This document shows positions 17,723 to 25,649 of a DNA stretch of 64,000 nucleotides, piece after piece (positions within the stretch are counted from its first letter, which is position 1; the number at the start of each line of letters is the position of its first letter). The stretch is from Bacteroidales bacterium (lineage in GTDB: Bacteria; Bacteroidota; Bacteroidia; Bacteroidales; VadinHA17). The notes under the pieces were generated by a model that was given only the letters and a program-made list of their open reading frames with translations, was not told the origin of the DNA and did no database searches. Made by a program: the position numbers and the translations under genes. The stretch lies in contig JAJFVL010000049.1 in the NCBI GenBank assembly GCA_021371855.1, positions 1 through 64,000 of the forward strand, read 5' to 3'.

Positions 17723-19618
17723 CTATTTAACAACAATATTTGGCCATTCTGAGATTTTCTTTGCTGTCACCGCAGTGTTTTCTTTGGCTCCTTCCGGAAG
17801 AAGAAGTACAGTAAGTATTGCAGAAGAATTTGCCGGGATGGTTGTTTCAAAGCCGACCATTATGGTCCCTTTGTTGGAACCTTCATAGCTATTCGGTGCT
17901 GCAGTGCTCCATGTCTTCATTGTCAGGGTTCCTGGCTCGACAACTTTAAGAATCAGTTTTTTATTGTTTTTGACAAGTTCAGCGCTGTTGCTCCCGGTAA
18001 TGGTGACAGTTGCAGATGTTACCAGATTCCACCGGATAATTGTCTCTGATGAAAGTGTTTCCACTTCGTCACGGACCATTGTATACTTGTTATCGACAAC
18101 TGCTATCCCTCTGACTGATTTTTTGAGCTGTCCGTTGTAGACAGTTGTCATATCCGTGACGGCATTAAGCATATCACTCTGATCTGAATAACCAGTTATG
18201 GAAGAACTTCCTGCCACCTTCTGATAAAGACCGTTAACTGTGAGCGTGTTATGAGCAAGATTATTATATCTGAAGACACCCCATCTCTCAGAATTCTGTG
18301 ACATGTTCCAGAGGTCAACACCTGCTGTTTCCAGTGAATTGTAGTCGTCTGCACCCAAATCGGCCGCCCACCTTTCTCCGTTTGCGTCCATTACAAATGT
18401 TCCTACATCCATATGTCCGTGATTTGCCGATGGTGTTCCAGCTTTCAGACCAACATAAATTGCATTTGGATCTGTCCAGGATGTTCGCATCACAGCAACA
18501 GGATTCTTCCCTTGTCCAACCCAGATATTTTTATCAGGAGGAGTTATGTTTTCGAGGGATATCCCTGAACACCACAATAGAATTGCAGGCAATAACCTGT
18601 CATTTGGGACTGATTGGTTAAGAAGATGATATTTTTCAGAATAGAGCACTGTTGGATCCCCGGTTCCCCTGACAAACCAGAACATTGCCGGGTTCAGAGA
18701 AGCTCCTGTGCCATTATCGGAATAATTAAAAGGCTTGCCTGTTGGGCCGGTCATGTTTTCATAATAACCGGCAGTTTTCAGGAAGCCGGCTGATACTGGC
18801 AGAACATAATTGTCACCATAAGCTTTCTGAAGAGCACTGACAAGCATTACATGAAAACCTGTGCCATAACCCCAGTATCCGAATCCTTCAGGATATGCTC
18901 CGTCTGGTTCATATTCGCCAAGAGGAAGTTTGATTGAACTAAGGGCACGCTCAATCATCTGATCAGCAAGTTCTTTTTCATCCTCATATACTGCAAGGGC
19001 ACCGAATGTCATTCCTCCATTGCACACCTGATTCCAGTTATTATTTGACTTTACAAACCAGTTGTATGTTGAGTTTAGTGATGGTTTCAATCCTTTTTCA
19101 ATAATTGCCTTCCTGATCGTTTTCCTTGAGTCATCTGATAATTCATAATAAAGCCAGTCATATCCAATAGAAACTCCCATGGTCATTTCGGCAACATCAA
19201 GAAAATGTGATGGATTCCAGTCGCTGAAAGCTGAAACAGCCAGCATTTCCTTTTCGGCCCTGTCGAGATATTTTGAATCAGATGTCATTCTCCACGAATA
19301 GGAGAGGAAAAAAATCCTTCTGAGCGCTTCTCTTGATTTATCGAGTAACCTTTTACCGATAAGCACTCTTTCGACAGGTGCTTTGGCAATCATTTTATCA
19401 CTTTCTGAGAGAATAAAATTACTTATTGTCCTTAAGGAGTTATCAGTTGTGATGGTCTGACGGATTGCCTTTTCTTCATTTTTAAGCATGAGGATCCTCG
19501 GATGGGCAGGCAGAGTCCCGGGTAATTCCGGCAATGTAACAGGTCCATTTTTTTTGCAGCCAGGACCGAGAGAGGTTGTTATTAACAAAATAGAAAAAAC
19601 AATTAAAAATCTATTCAT
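17723..19618 (-). CDS. Heparinase II/III-like lipoprotein (polysaccharide lyase-type)
   Basis: The 631-residue product begins with a lipoprotein signal (Cys21 after LGPG). The N-terminal alpha/alpha toroid includes repeated NWNQVCNGG and DGAYPEGFGYWGYG motifs. The C-terminal beta-sheet domain has the heparinase II/III signature: NHGHMDVGTFVMDANGERWAADLG, with candidate catalytic His and Tyr, and later RYNNLAHNTLTVNG. These lyases act on uronic-acid polymers such as heparin, alginate or other acidic glycans. The substrate here is not readable. It converges with the fumarase gene. Length is normal for the family. Confidence 0.85.
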   Translation of the reverse strand: MNRFLIVFSILLITTSLGPGCKKNGPVTLPELPGTLPAHPRILMLKNEEKAIRQTITTDNSLRTISNFILSESDKMIAKAPVERVLIGKRLLDKSREALRRIFFLSYSWRMTSDSKYLDRAEKEMLAVSAFSDWNPSHFLDVAEMTMGVSIGYDWLYYELSDDSRKTIRKAIIEKGLKPSLNSTYNWFVKSNNNWNQVCNGGMTFGALAVYEDEKELADQMIERALSSIKLPLGEYEPDGAYPEGFGYWGYGTGFHVMLVSALQKAYGDNYVLPVSAGFLKTAGYYENMTGPTGKPFNYSDNGTGASLNPAMFWFVRGTGDPTVLYSEKYHLLNQSVPNDRLLPAILLWCSGISLENITPPDKNIWVGQGKNPVAVMRTSWTDPNAIYVGLKAGTPSANHGHMDVGTFVMDANGERWAADLGADDYNSLETAGVDLWNMSQNSERWGVFRYNNLAHNTLTVNGLYQKVAGSSSITGYSDQSDMLNAVTDMTTVYNGQLKKSVRGIAVVDNKYTMVRDEVETLSSETIIRWNLVTSATVTITGSNSAELVKNNKKLILKVVEPGTLTMKTWSTAAPNSYEGSNKGTIMVGFETTIPANSSAILTVLLLPEGAKENTAVTAKKISEWPNIVVK

Positions 19619-19789
19619 CTTTACTACTAATAATTCATCTTCTACAAAGAAATAAAAAAATCAAAAATTTACCGTTGCGTTTTCAATCTGATAATAATTA
19701 GTAAAAGAAGTTTTATTATGAATTATTAACAGAAGAGGAGCAGGGAAAACTGGAGAATGCGGATTTACACCAGATTAAAATCTGTGCTT

Positions 19790-19825
19790 ATTCTGTGAAA
19801 TCAGAGTGGCTCAGTGGTTAAGGCC
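19790..19825. repeat. Degenerate half copy of the CTCTGTG interspersed repeat
   Basis: TTCTGTGAAATCAGAGTGGC followed by TCAGTGGTTAAGG in the 210-bp gap between two minus-strand genes resembles the right half of the repeat at 15814-15910. No matching second arm is nearby. It looks like a decayed element. Confidence 0.35.
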
Positions 19826-19828
19826 TTT

Positions 19829-21259
19829 TTAATGGATTTCTTCAATATTAAAGATCTCATGCCGGTCCAGGTTTAACCAGTATTTAATAGAATTCTTTCT
19901 TACCAGTTCCCAGTAGATATTGCTGTCGAGGCCGTATATAAAATTGATCTCTTTCAGCTCGGCACGGATCTTATCAGCAATTTCAGGTTTTAAAGTCAAC
20001 CGGATTTTTCTGTTCATATACGTAAATTCAGCTGAAGCAGAGGTTATTGTATCGTTTCTCACATTCAGCAACCCATGTCCGGGGGTTGCTCCGGTGCTGA
20101 CTTGTATACCATCATTCATGCAGCTCAAAGGCGGTATTGATCCGGCAAAAGAAGTCGCACTGAATTCATCAACCCCTGTATCGAAATATTCCCTGGCTCT
20201 TATACCCATCTTAACCCCTACAATAGAAAAGGAACCAAGATGCCTGTGCAATTCATTAGCTATTACCCCTGAAATCCACTCATCTGTTCCGTATTTGTTA
20301 ATAATATCGGTGACATAAGGCCGGATATCGGTAAAATAGAATGATGAATCGAGAGGAAAATATTTTATAACCTGATTTTTTTCAACAGTTTCCCCGGCAA
20401 GTATCGCAAGGGATTTGTCTCTTAACTGCCGGATGTTTTCATTTGGACAAATAAAAACGTTAGTTCCTGGTTTGCTTTGAAATAAGCCGGGATAATGCAA
20501 ATACAGACTTGCCATTTCATCATTTCCGGAATAAGAATATTTGTGATTTTTTGCAATCTCTGACCGGAAAAACCCGGAGATTTTTTCCGCATAGACTGTA
20601 TGAATTTTTGAAATGTTTTCAAGAAAAGGTTCAGTGTAAAAGATTTCATCTTCTAATCCGGGAACAACTCTTACAGGGATATCTCCTTTCATGATCTTTT
20701 CAGAGGAGGATCTGTCGATTTGAAAATTAAAACTGTCTTTATTTTCTGGTTTGTTTGAGCTCCAGATTATTTCTTTTACTTGTTGACTGAAGAGAGATAC
20801 CTTTTCTAATGCTGAAGCTGCTGTAGACATACCACCAAGGCAGATGAAACTGATTTTTGTCTTTTCTGATTCGAGGATCTCTTTTATCAGTATGTTACAA
20901 TCAGGTGCATTCCCCTTTTCAATGCCAGTTTCTTCTCCCCATGTTGTATTCAGGGCAACCTGAAAGTCAGGTGATTTGAAATCACATTTCCTGTTAATTC
21001 CGACAGGAATCCCTTCGTGGTAACAGGAGTTAAGAAGACTTTTCACCTTAACATATGCATTACCTGAACTGAGAGCTCCGGGGGAGACCGTTATTGCCAG
21101 GACCCTTACATCAGGAGAGGCAAGCAGCATGGTGATGGTTTTGATATCATCGATACCGCCGTCTGTGTCAATGATCACATAATGATTTGGTTTCCAGGGA
21201 TGAGAATAGAGGGTGAGATTAATAGTTAATCCTATCAGAAGAATTAAAATTCTTTTCAT
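19829..21259 (-). CDS. Fusion of nucleoside-hydrolase-like domain and FmdE-like domain, exported
   Basis: The 476-residue protein has a signal peptide (about 1-19). Residues 26-320 follow the inosine-uridine nucleoside hydrolase fold: DTDGGIDD at 31-38 is the calcium-binding motif of the family (usually DTDxGxDD), with VRVLAITVSPGA after it. From about 335 the sequence changes to an FmdE-like domain: HRHLGSFS at 338, then NDGIQVSTGATPGHG and IRLTLKP. FmdE proteins normally have HGHLCPG and GCTLG; here both of those cysteines are replaced (Gly/Ser and Ala), while a Cys in LSCMND is kept. This suggests that the metal site is changed or lost. The fusion is unusual and its function is unknown. 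Confidence 0.72.
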   Translation of the reverse strand: MKRILILLIGLTINLTLYSHPWKPNHYVIIDTDGGIDDIKTITMLLASPDVRVLAITVSPGALSSGNAYVKVKSLLNSCYHEGIPVGINRKCDFKSPDFQVALNTTWGEETGIEKGNAPDCNILIKEILESEKTKISFICLGGMSTAASALEKVSLFSQQVKEIIWSSNKPENKDSFNFQIDRSSSEKIMKGDIPVRVVPGLEDEIFYTEPFLENISKIHTVYAEKISGFFRSEIAKNHKYSYSGNDEMASLYLHYPGLFQSKPGTNVFICPNENIRQLRDKSLAILAGETVEKNQVIKYFPLDSSFYFTDIRPYVTDIINKYGTDEWISGVIANELHRHLGSFSIVGVKMGIRAREYFDTGVDEFSATSFAGSIPPLSCMNDGIQVSTGATPGHGLLNVRNDTITSASAEFTYMNRKIRLTLKPEIADKIRAELKEINFIYGLDSNIYWELVRKNSIKYWLNLDRHEIFNIEEIH

Positions 21260-21452
21260 TCTTTATAAAATTAGGTTATAAAAATACTATTTTAACCGCA
21301 AAGCAGGAAGAAAATCGACAGACCTGCCGGAGCAGAATAGGTTAAAAAAAATTAAAATTCTTCAAATTCAAAAATCAATTTAAGTACCAGAGGGAATATA
21401 TTAAAAAGCTAAAACTCATTATTTTAGCATCATTTGTTTGTTGTTTATTTGT

Positions 21453-21467
21453 TTATCATGCGGATAA
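21453..21467. promoter_or_regulatory. Palindrome TTATC-n5-GATAA, operator candidate
   Basis: Five-base arms around ATGCG. It is the farthest of three palindromes built from GATAA/TTATC that precede the cytochrome fusion gene at 21575. Its arms are in the opposite order from the other two. Confidence 0.35.
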
Positions 21468-21488
21468 TAAGACCATTCTAACGGGCGA

Positions 21489-21507
21489 ATGATAATTTTT
21501 TTATCAT
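21489..21507. promoter_or_regulatory. Palindrome ATGATAA-n5-TTATCAT, operator candidate
   Basis: Perfect seven-base arms around five T residues, 68 nt before the start at 21575. The core GATAA...TTATC is shared with the site at 21536. It may bind a dimeric regulator. Confidence 0.45.
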
Positions 21508-21535
21508 GAAAATGATTGATATTTGTATCCCGTGA

Positions 21536-21553
21536 AAGATAATTTTTTATCTT
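21536..21553. promoter_or_regulatory. Palindrome AAGATAA-n4-TTATCTT, operator candidate
   Basis: Perfect seven-base arms around four T residues, 21 nt before the start codon of the cytochrome fusion gene. It sits where a repressor would block transcription. A stem-loop in the leader RNA is an alternative. Confidence 0.45.
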
Positions 21554-21574
21554 GAGCCTCATAATTTTTATTAT

Positions 21575-23095
21575 ATGAAGAAATTCCTTTTATGGTTTTC
21601 CCCGGGATTAATTCTTGGTGCAATACTTATTTTAGGTAGCGGGAAAGCCCTGCATATGACATCCACAAATGATTATTGTATATCATGTCATATTCACCCC
21701 ATGGCCGATGCGTCGTGGAAAAAATCTGTTCACTATGATACACAGTCAGGATACAGAGTAGCCTGTGTTGAATGTCATCTTCCACCCAAGGGTCATGGTT
21801 ATCTGTGGGCAAAAGGTACAACAGGTTTACGTGATTTGTGGAGCAAATGGACAAAAGATTCAGCTTCATTCAATTGGGAGGATCGTAAAAGACTTGAAGT
21901 TGCACGTACTTACGTTTATGAAAGCAGCTGTATTAAATGTCATGAAAATCTCTTCCCGGTAAAACTTACAAAGGCTGGAGAAGATGCTCACTTGTATTAT
22001 ACACAGACAAAAAAATCGAAAGAACTGCATTGCATAAACTGCCATCTTAATGCAGGTCATTTTATAGAAGGATATACTCATGGGAGCAATTCCACCTTCG
22101 GAAGTACCTCTTCTGCTGCTAAAGAGGTATTTACGGAACCTGCAAAAGTAGCAGAATTCAAAAATTTCACGGAACAAATTCCTAAATCGTCAATTTCATT
22201 TAATATGGTTGCAATCCCGGGAGGTAAATTTAAAATGGGAAGTCCCGCAGGTGAACCTTTCAGGAAAGATGATGAGGGTCCGGTTAAAGAAATTGAGGTA
22301 AGCCCTTTCTTTATGGCTGAAATTGAAGTGTCGTGGGATGAATACCTTGCATTTTATGTTCAGACAGCTTCCGAAGGCCGTTCAACTGACACAGAGGGGG
22401 TAAGAAAAAATGTTGCTAAAGAAACTGATGCAATTTCCGGAGCCACACCACCTTATGGACAACCTGACCAGGGCTGGGGATTAGGTAAGAGGCCTGCGAT
22501 TTCATTTTCTTATCATGCTGCAGAGACCTATTGTAAATGGCTATCTTCAGTGACCGGCAAAACCTATCGCCTTCCAACAGAGGCAGAGTGGGAATATGCA
22601 TGCAGGGCAGGCTCAGAAAATCCCTATTTTTTCCCGGGCGATCCCAGGAAATTTGAAAAAACAGGTCTGAAAGCAAGAATCTCGAAAAACGACACAACGG
22701 TAATAAATACTTATGTTGTTTATAAAGGTAACAGCCCGACGAAGACACAACTTCCCGAACGGGTAAAACCAAATCCTTTTGGTTTGAAGAATATGGTTGG
22801 AAATGTAGCTGAGTTTTGTTCTGACTGGTACAAAGCTGATACCTATTCACAATATCCCCAGGGGATTGTCAAAGATCCAAAAGGGCCTGAAGAAGGCACT
22901 GAACATGTTGTACGGGGAGGTTCGTTTTTGAGCACCGCAGATGTTTTACGAAGTGCAGCCCGAGATTATACCAGAACCGAATCGTGGCTGAAAACTGATC
23001 CTCAGATGCCAAAAAGTATTTGGTGGTATTCCGACTGTTTCAATGTGGGATTCAGAGTAGTATGTGAATTTGATGAAAAGACAGGTAATTTGTAA
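21575..23095 (+). CDS. Tetraheme NapC/NrfH-like cytochrome c fused to a SUMF1/FGE-fold domain
   Basis: Residues 1-25 are a membrane anchor. Residues 30-165 hold four CxxCH heme sites (C35, C64, C119, C153) with the spacing and SCHIHPM type sequence of NapC/NrfH quinol dehydrogenases. From about 207 to 500 follows a SUMF1/EgtB/PvdO fold: MVAIPGGKFKMGSP, LPTEAEWEYACRAG, GLKNMVGNVAEFCSDW, VVRGGSF and NVGFRVV. The two cysteines that formylglycine-generating enzymes carry after RGGS are absent (FLSTADVLRSAARD), so this is not a canonical FGE. The gene starts a three-gene unit, 36 nt before a Tat-exported Gfo/Idh/MocA gene. Electron transfer between the quinone pool and a periplasmic partner is inferred. 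Confidence 0.85.
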   Translation: MKKFLLWFSPGLILGAILILGSGKALHMTSTNDYCISCHIHPMADASWKKSVHYDTQSGYRVACVECHLPPKGHGYLWAKGTTGLRDLWSKWTKDSASFNWEDRKRLEVARTYVYESSCIKCHENLFPVKLTKAGEDAHLYYTQTKKSKELHCINCHLNAGHFIEGYTHGSNSTFGSTSSAAKEVFTEPAKVAEFKNFTEQIPKSSISFNMVAIPGGKFKMGSPAGEPFRKDDEGPVKEIEVSPFFMAEIEVSWDEYLAFYVQTASEGRSTDTEGVRKNVAKETDAISGATPPYGQPDQGWGLGKRPAISFSYHAAETYCKWLSSVTGKTYRLPTEAEWEYACRAGSENPYFFPGDPRKFEKTGLKARISKNDTTVINTYVVYKGNSPTKTQLPERVKPNPFGLKNMVGNVAEFCSDWYKADTYSQYPQGIVKDPKGPEEGTEHVVRGGSFLSTADVLRSAARDYTRTESWLKTDPQMPKSIWWYSDCFNVGFRVVCEFDEKTGNL

Positions 23096-23131
23096 TTTTA
23101 GAAAAAGAATAAATTCTAAATCCAATCTTAT

Positions 23132-24481
23132 ATGAAAAACTCAAGTATTTCAAGACGTAATTTTCTTGGTAAAGCAGCTACTGTTGGAGTAGCAGGGATG
23201 ATGGTTCCCACAATCATAACCAGCTGTTCCCGTGATACAAAAAAGGTTGTTGCAGTTCCAACGATGCTTGATCAGGCACCCGACGGACCAGTTCTTAAAG
23301 CCGGAGTTATCGGTTGCGGTGGTCGCGGAACAGGGGCTGCCATTAACTTTCTGAGTGCAGGACCAAACCTTCAGATTGTTGCTTTAGGTGATACATTCCA
23401 GGATCGTATTGATTCATGCAGGGCTAAGATATTAAAGGAAAAAGGACAGGAAGTTCCTTTGGAAAATTGTTTTGTCGGATTCGACGCTTATCAAAAAGTT
23501 ATCGATGCAGGTGTTGATATCATTATAACTGCAACACCTCCATTTTTCCGCCCGGAGATTGTGGCGGCAGCCATACAGGCAAAGAAGCATGTCTTTGCAG
23601 AAAAACCTGTTTGCGTTGATCCTGTAGGAGCAAGATCAATGATGGCAACAGCAAAGAAAGCTGAAGGAATGGGATTGTGTATAGTTACCGGTACTCAGCG
23701 TCGCCATCAGCGTGATTATGTAGCTGCATGGCAACAAGTGGAACAGGGGGCTATCGGAGAGATTACAGGCGGCAATGCCTACTGGAATGGTGGAAAACTG
23801 TGGCATCGTGATCCGAATCCTGACTGGAGCGAAATGGAATATATGATACGTAACTGGGTCAACTGGACCTGGCTCTCAGGCGATCATATTGTAGAACAGC
23901 ATGTTCATAACCTTGATGTTATCAACTGGTTTACCGGTACTCATCCTGTTAAAGCAGTCGGATTCGGATCAAGACTCCGTCGTGTTACGGGTGATCAGTA
24001 TGATAATTTCAGCATCGATTATACTTTTGAAAACGGGATGCATGTTCATAGTATGTGCCGCCAGATAAATGGTTGTGTGAATAACGTGTCGGAAAGAATT
24101 CAGGGTTCAAAAGGCTCAACTAACTGCCGTAACACTATTCTGGACCTTACTGGAAAAGAGGTGTGGAAATATGAATACCCCCTTGATAAAGACGGGAAAC
24201 CGGGGAATAGTGTGAAGGTCGATCCATATGTACAGGAACATATTGACCTTGTTACGGCTATCCGTACAGGTAAACCAATAAATGAAGCTGAAAATACCGC
24301 AATATCAACCATGGTGGGAATCATGGGTCGTATTTCTGCATATACCGGCAAAGAGGTGACATATGAAGAGATGATGAACTCCGACCTCAAACTTGGTCCG
24401 AAAGTATTTGTATTTGGCCCGGTTGATATTCCAAAAGAGGTTCCCGTAGCAGGTCTTGCTTATGTTCCCAATCAGGCATAG
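23132..24481 (+). CDS. Tat-exported Gfo/Idh/MocA family oxidoreductase
   Basis: The 449-residue protein has a twin-arginine signal (SRRNFLGK at 7-14) and a cysteine at 32 (ITSC) that could be lipidated. The Rossmann motif is GVIGCGGRGTG at 58-68, EKP follows HVFA, and the C-terminal domain has HIVEQHVHNLDVINW, the equivalent of the substrate-binding DxxxH region. It is longer than the homolog at 5661 but has the same plan. It lies between the cytochrome fusion and an isomerase-like gene, 42 nt before the latter. The family oxidises or reduces sugars using bound NAD(P). If it works in the periplasm its cofactor must be recycled, which may be where the neighbouring cytochrome comes in; this is inference. 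Confidence 0.88.
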   Translation: MKNSSISRRNFLGKAATVGVAGMMVPTIITSCSRDTKKVVAVPTMLDQAPDGPVLKAGVIGCGGRGTGAAINFLSAGPNLQIVALGDTFQDRIDSCRAKILKEKGQEVPLENCFVGFDAYQKVIDAGVDIIITATPPFFRPEIVAAAIQAKKHVFAEKPVCVDPVGARSMMATAKKAEGMGLCIVTGTQRRHQRDYVAAWQQVEQGAIGEITGGNAYWNGGKLWHRDPNPDWSEMEYMIRNWVNWTWLSGDHIVEQHVHNLDVINWFTGTHPVKAVGFGSRLRRVTGDQYDNFSIDYTFENGMHVHSMCRQINGCVNNVSERIQGSKGSTNCRNTILDLTGKEVWKYEYPLDKDGKPGNSVKVDPYVQEHIDLVTAIRTGKPINEAENTAISTMVGIMGRISAYTGKEVTYEEMMNSDLKLGPKVFVFGPVDIPKEVPVAGLAYVPNQA

Positions 24482-24523
24482 ACCAATTGATGTATCGGTC
24501 CACATTGTTTAATCACAGGTATT

Positions 24524-25468
24524 ATGGATAATTCAAGAAGGAACTTTATAAGAAATGTAACTACTGCAGGAGCTGCTTTTTTAGCTGCTCCTGCAGTTTT
24601 TGGAAGAGATGCTGATTCAAAACAACAAAAAGCAAAAGATGCAACAGCACCCTTCAAACTGAAGTATGCCCCGGGTTTTGGAATGTTCAGGGAACATGCA
24701 GGCAAGGAGATTGCCGATAACATTAAGTTCTGTCACGACATGGGCTTCAGGGCAATGTTCGACAATGGACTAATGAACCGGCCTGTTGAAGATCAGGTAA
24801 AAATTGCAAATGAGATTCATAAGCTCGGAATGGAACTTGGTCCGTTTGTTTTATACGCCGATTTCTCTGTGACCTCATTTGTCCTAAACAAACCGGAGAT
24901 TCGCGAGATGCTCATAAAAAAAATGAAAGATGGTGTTGAAGTGGCAAAAAGAACAGGTGTGAAATGGGCTCTTGTTGTTCCAGGCAGATACGATGAAAAA
25001 CTTCACAGGGATTATCAGACTGCAAACGTGGTTGACAACCTGAGATATTGCTGTGATATCATGGAACCAGCAGGTCTGACAATTGTTCTGGAACCATTAA
25101 ATACACTCATAAATCATCCGGGTTTATTCCTAAATGGAATACCACAGGCTTATTCAATATGCAGAGCCGTAAACAGCCGGGCATGTAAAATTGTAGATGA
25201 TATCTACCACCAGCAGATCACTGAGGGAAATCTGATCCCGAATATTGAAGCTGCCTGGAGCGAGATCGCAGCTTTCCATCTGGGAGATAATCCCGGACGT
25301 AACGAACCAACCACCGGGGAGATTAACTTTAAAAATGTATTTAAGTATATCTACAGTCGTAAATATGAAGGTGTTCTGTGTATGGAACATGGCATCAGTA
25401 ACAAAACGAAAGAAGGAGAAGCCAGGGTCATTGAAGCCTATCGGGAATGTGATAGCTTTCAAATATAA
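24524..25468 (+). CDS. Tat-exported sugar isomerase/epimerase-like TIM-barrel protein
   Basis: A 314-residue protein with a twin-arginine signal (SRRNFIR at 4-10, Ala-rich core to about 26). The barrel resembles hydroxypyruvate isomerase: VLEPLNT, IVDDIYHQQ, AFHLGDNPGRNEP-T-GEINF and LCMEHG supply the Glu-Asp-His-Glu metal set. The early signal-coding region contains a strong hairpin followed by T residues (24563-24601). It is the last gene of the three-gene unit and is followed after 12 nt by a clear terminator. Family chemistry is isomerisation, epimerisation or elimination on keto-sugars. The pairing with an exported Gfo/Idh/MocA protein repeats that at 5661-7877. Confidence 0.83.
   Translation: MDNSRRNFIRNVTTAGAAFLAAPAVFGRDADSKQQKAKDATAPFKLKYAPGFGMFREHAGKEIADNIKFCHDMGFRAMFDNGLMNRPVEDQVKIANEIHKLGMELGPFVLYADFSVTSFVLNKPEIREMLIKKMKDGVEVAKRTGVKWALVVPGRYDEKLHRDYQTANVVDNLRYCCDIMEPAGLTIVLEPLNTLINHPGLFLNGIPQAYSICRAVNSRACKIVDDIYHQQITEGNLIPNIEAAWSEIAAFHLGDNPGRNEPTTGEINFKNVFKYIYSRKYEGVLCMEHGISNKTKEGEARVIEAYRECDSFQI
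24563..24601 (+). terminator. Terminator-like hairpin inside a coding region
   Basis: ACTGCAGGAGC at 24563-24573 pairs perfectly with GCTCCTGCAGT at 24587-24597 and five T residues follow (24597-24601). It falls in the signal-peptide codons of the isomerase-like gene. It could reduce expression of this gene relative to the two upstream, or it may be chance from Ala and Gly codons. Confidence 0.3.
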
Positions 25469-25480
25469 TGTTTAATAAAA

Positions 25481-25514
25481 AAACCGAGGCTGAATTTAAT
25501 TTCAGCCTCGGTTT
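25481..25514 (+). terminator. Intrinsic terminator, 14-bp perfect stem
   Basis: AAACCGAGGCTGAA at 25481-25494 and TTCAGCCTCGGTTT at 25501-25514 form a perfect 14-bp stem with a six-base loop. The flanking A and T runs allow it to work in both directions. It ends the unit starting at 21575. Confidence 0.85.
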
Positions 25515-25649
25515 GTTGTCAGGCCTTTTACTCTCCGGGTGAATACCAATAAGCATTGATCCGATTTTCCGGATAATGCAAATTCGATTGAGATCTTCAA
25601 TGGATAAAACAATAAACTGCAGTACCAAAAAATCCAAAATTAATGTTAA

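Noticed and set aside
21575..23095. Reading the SUMF1 domain as an active formylglycine-generating enzyme for sulfatases
   Set aside because: The two active-site cysteines after RGGS are replaced, and no sulfatase gene is in the window.
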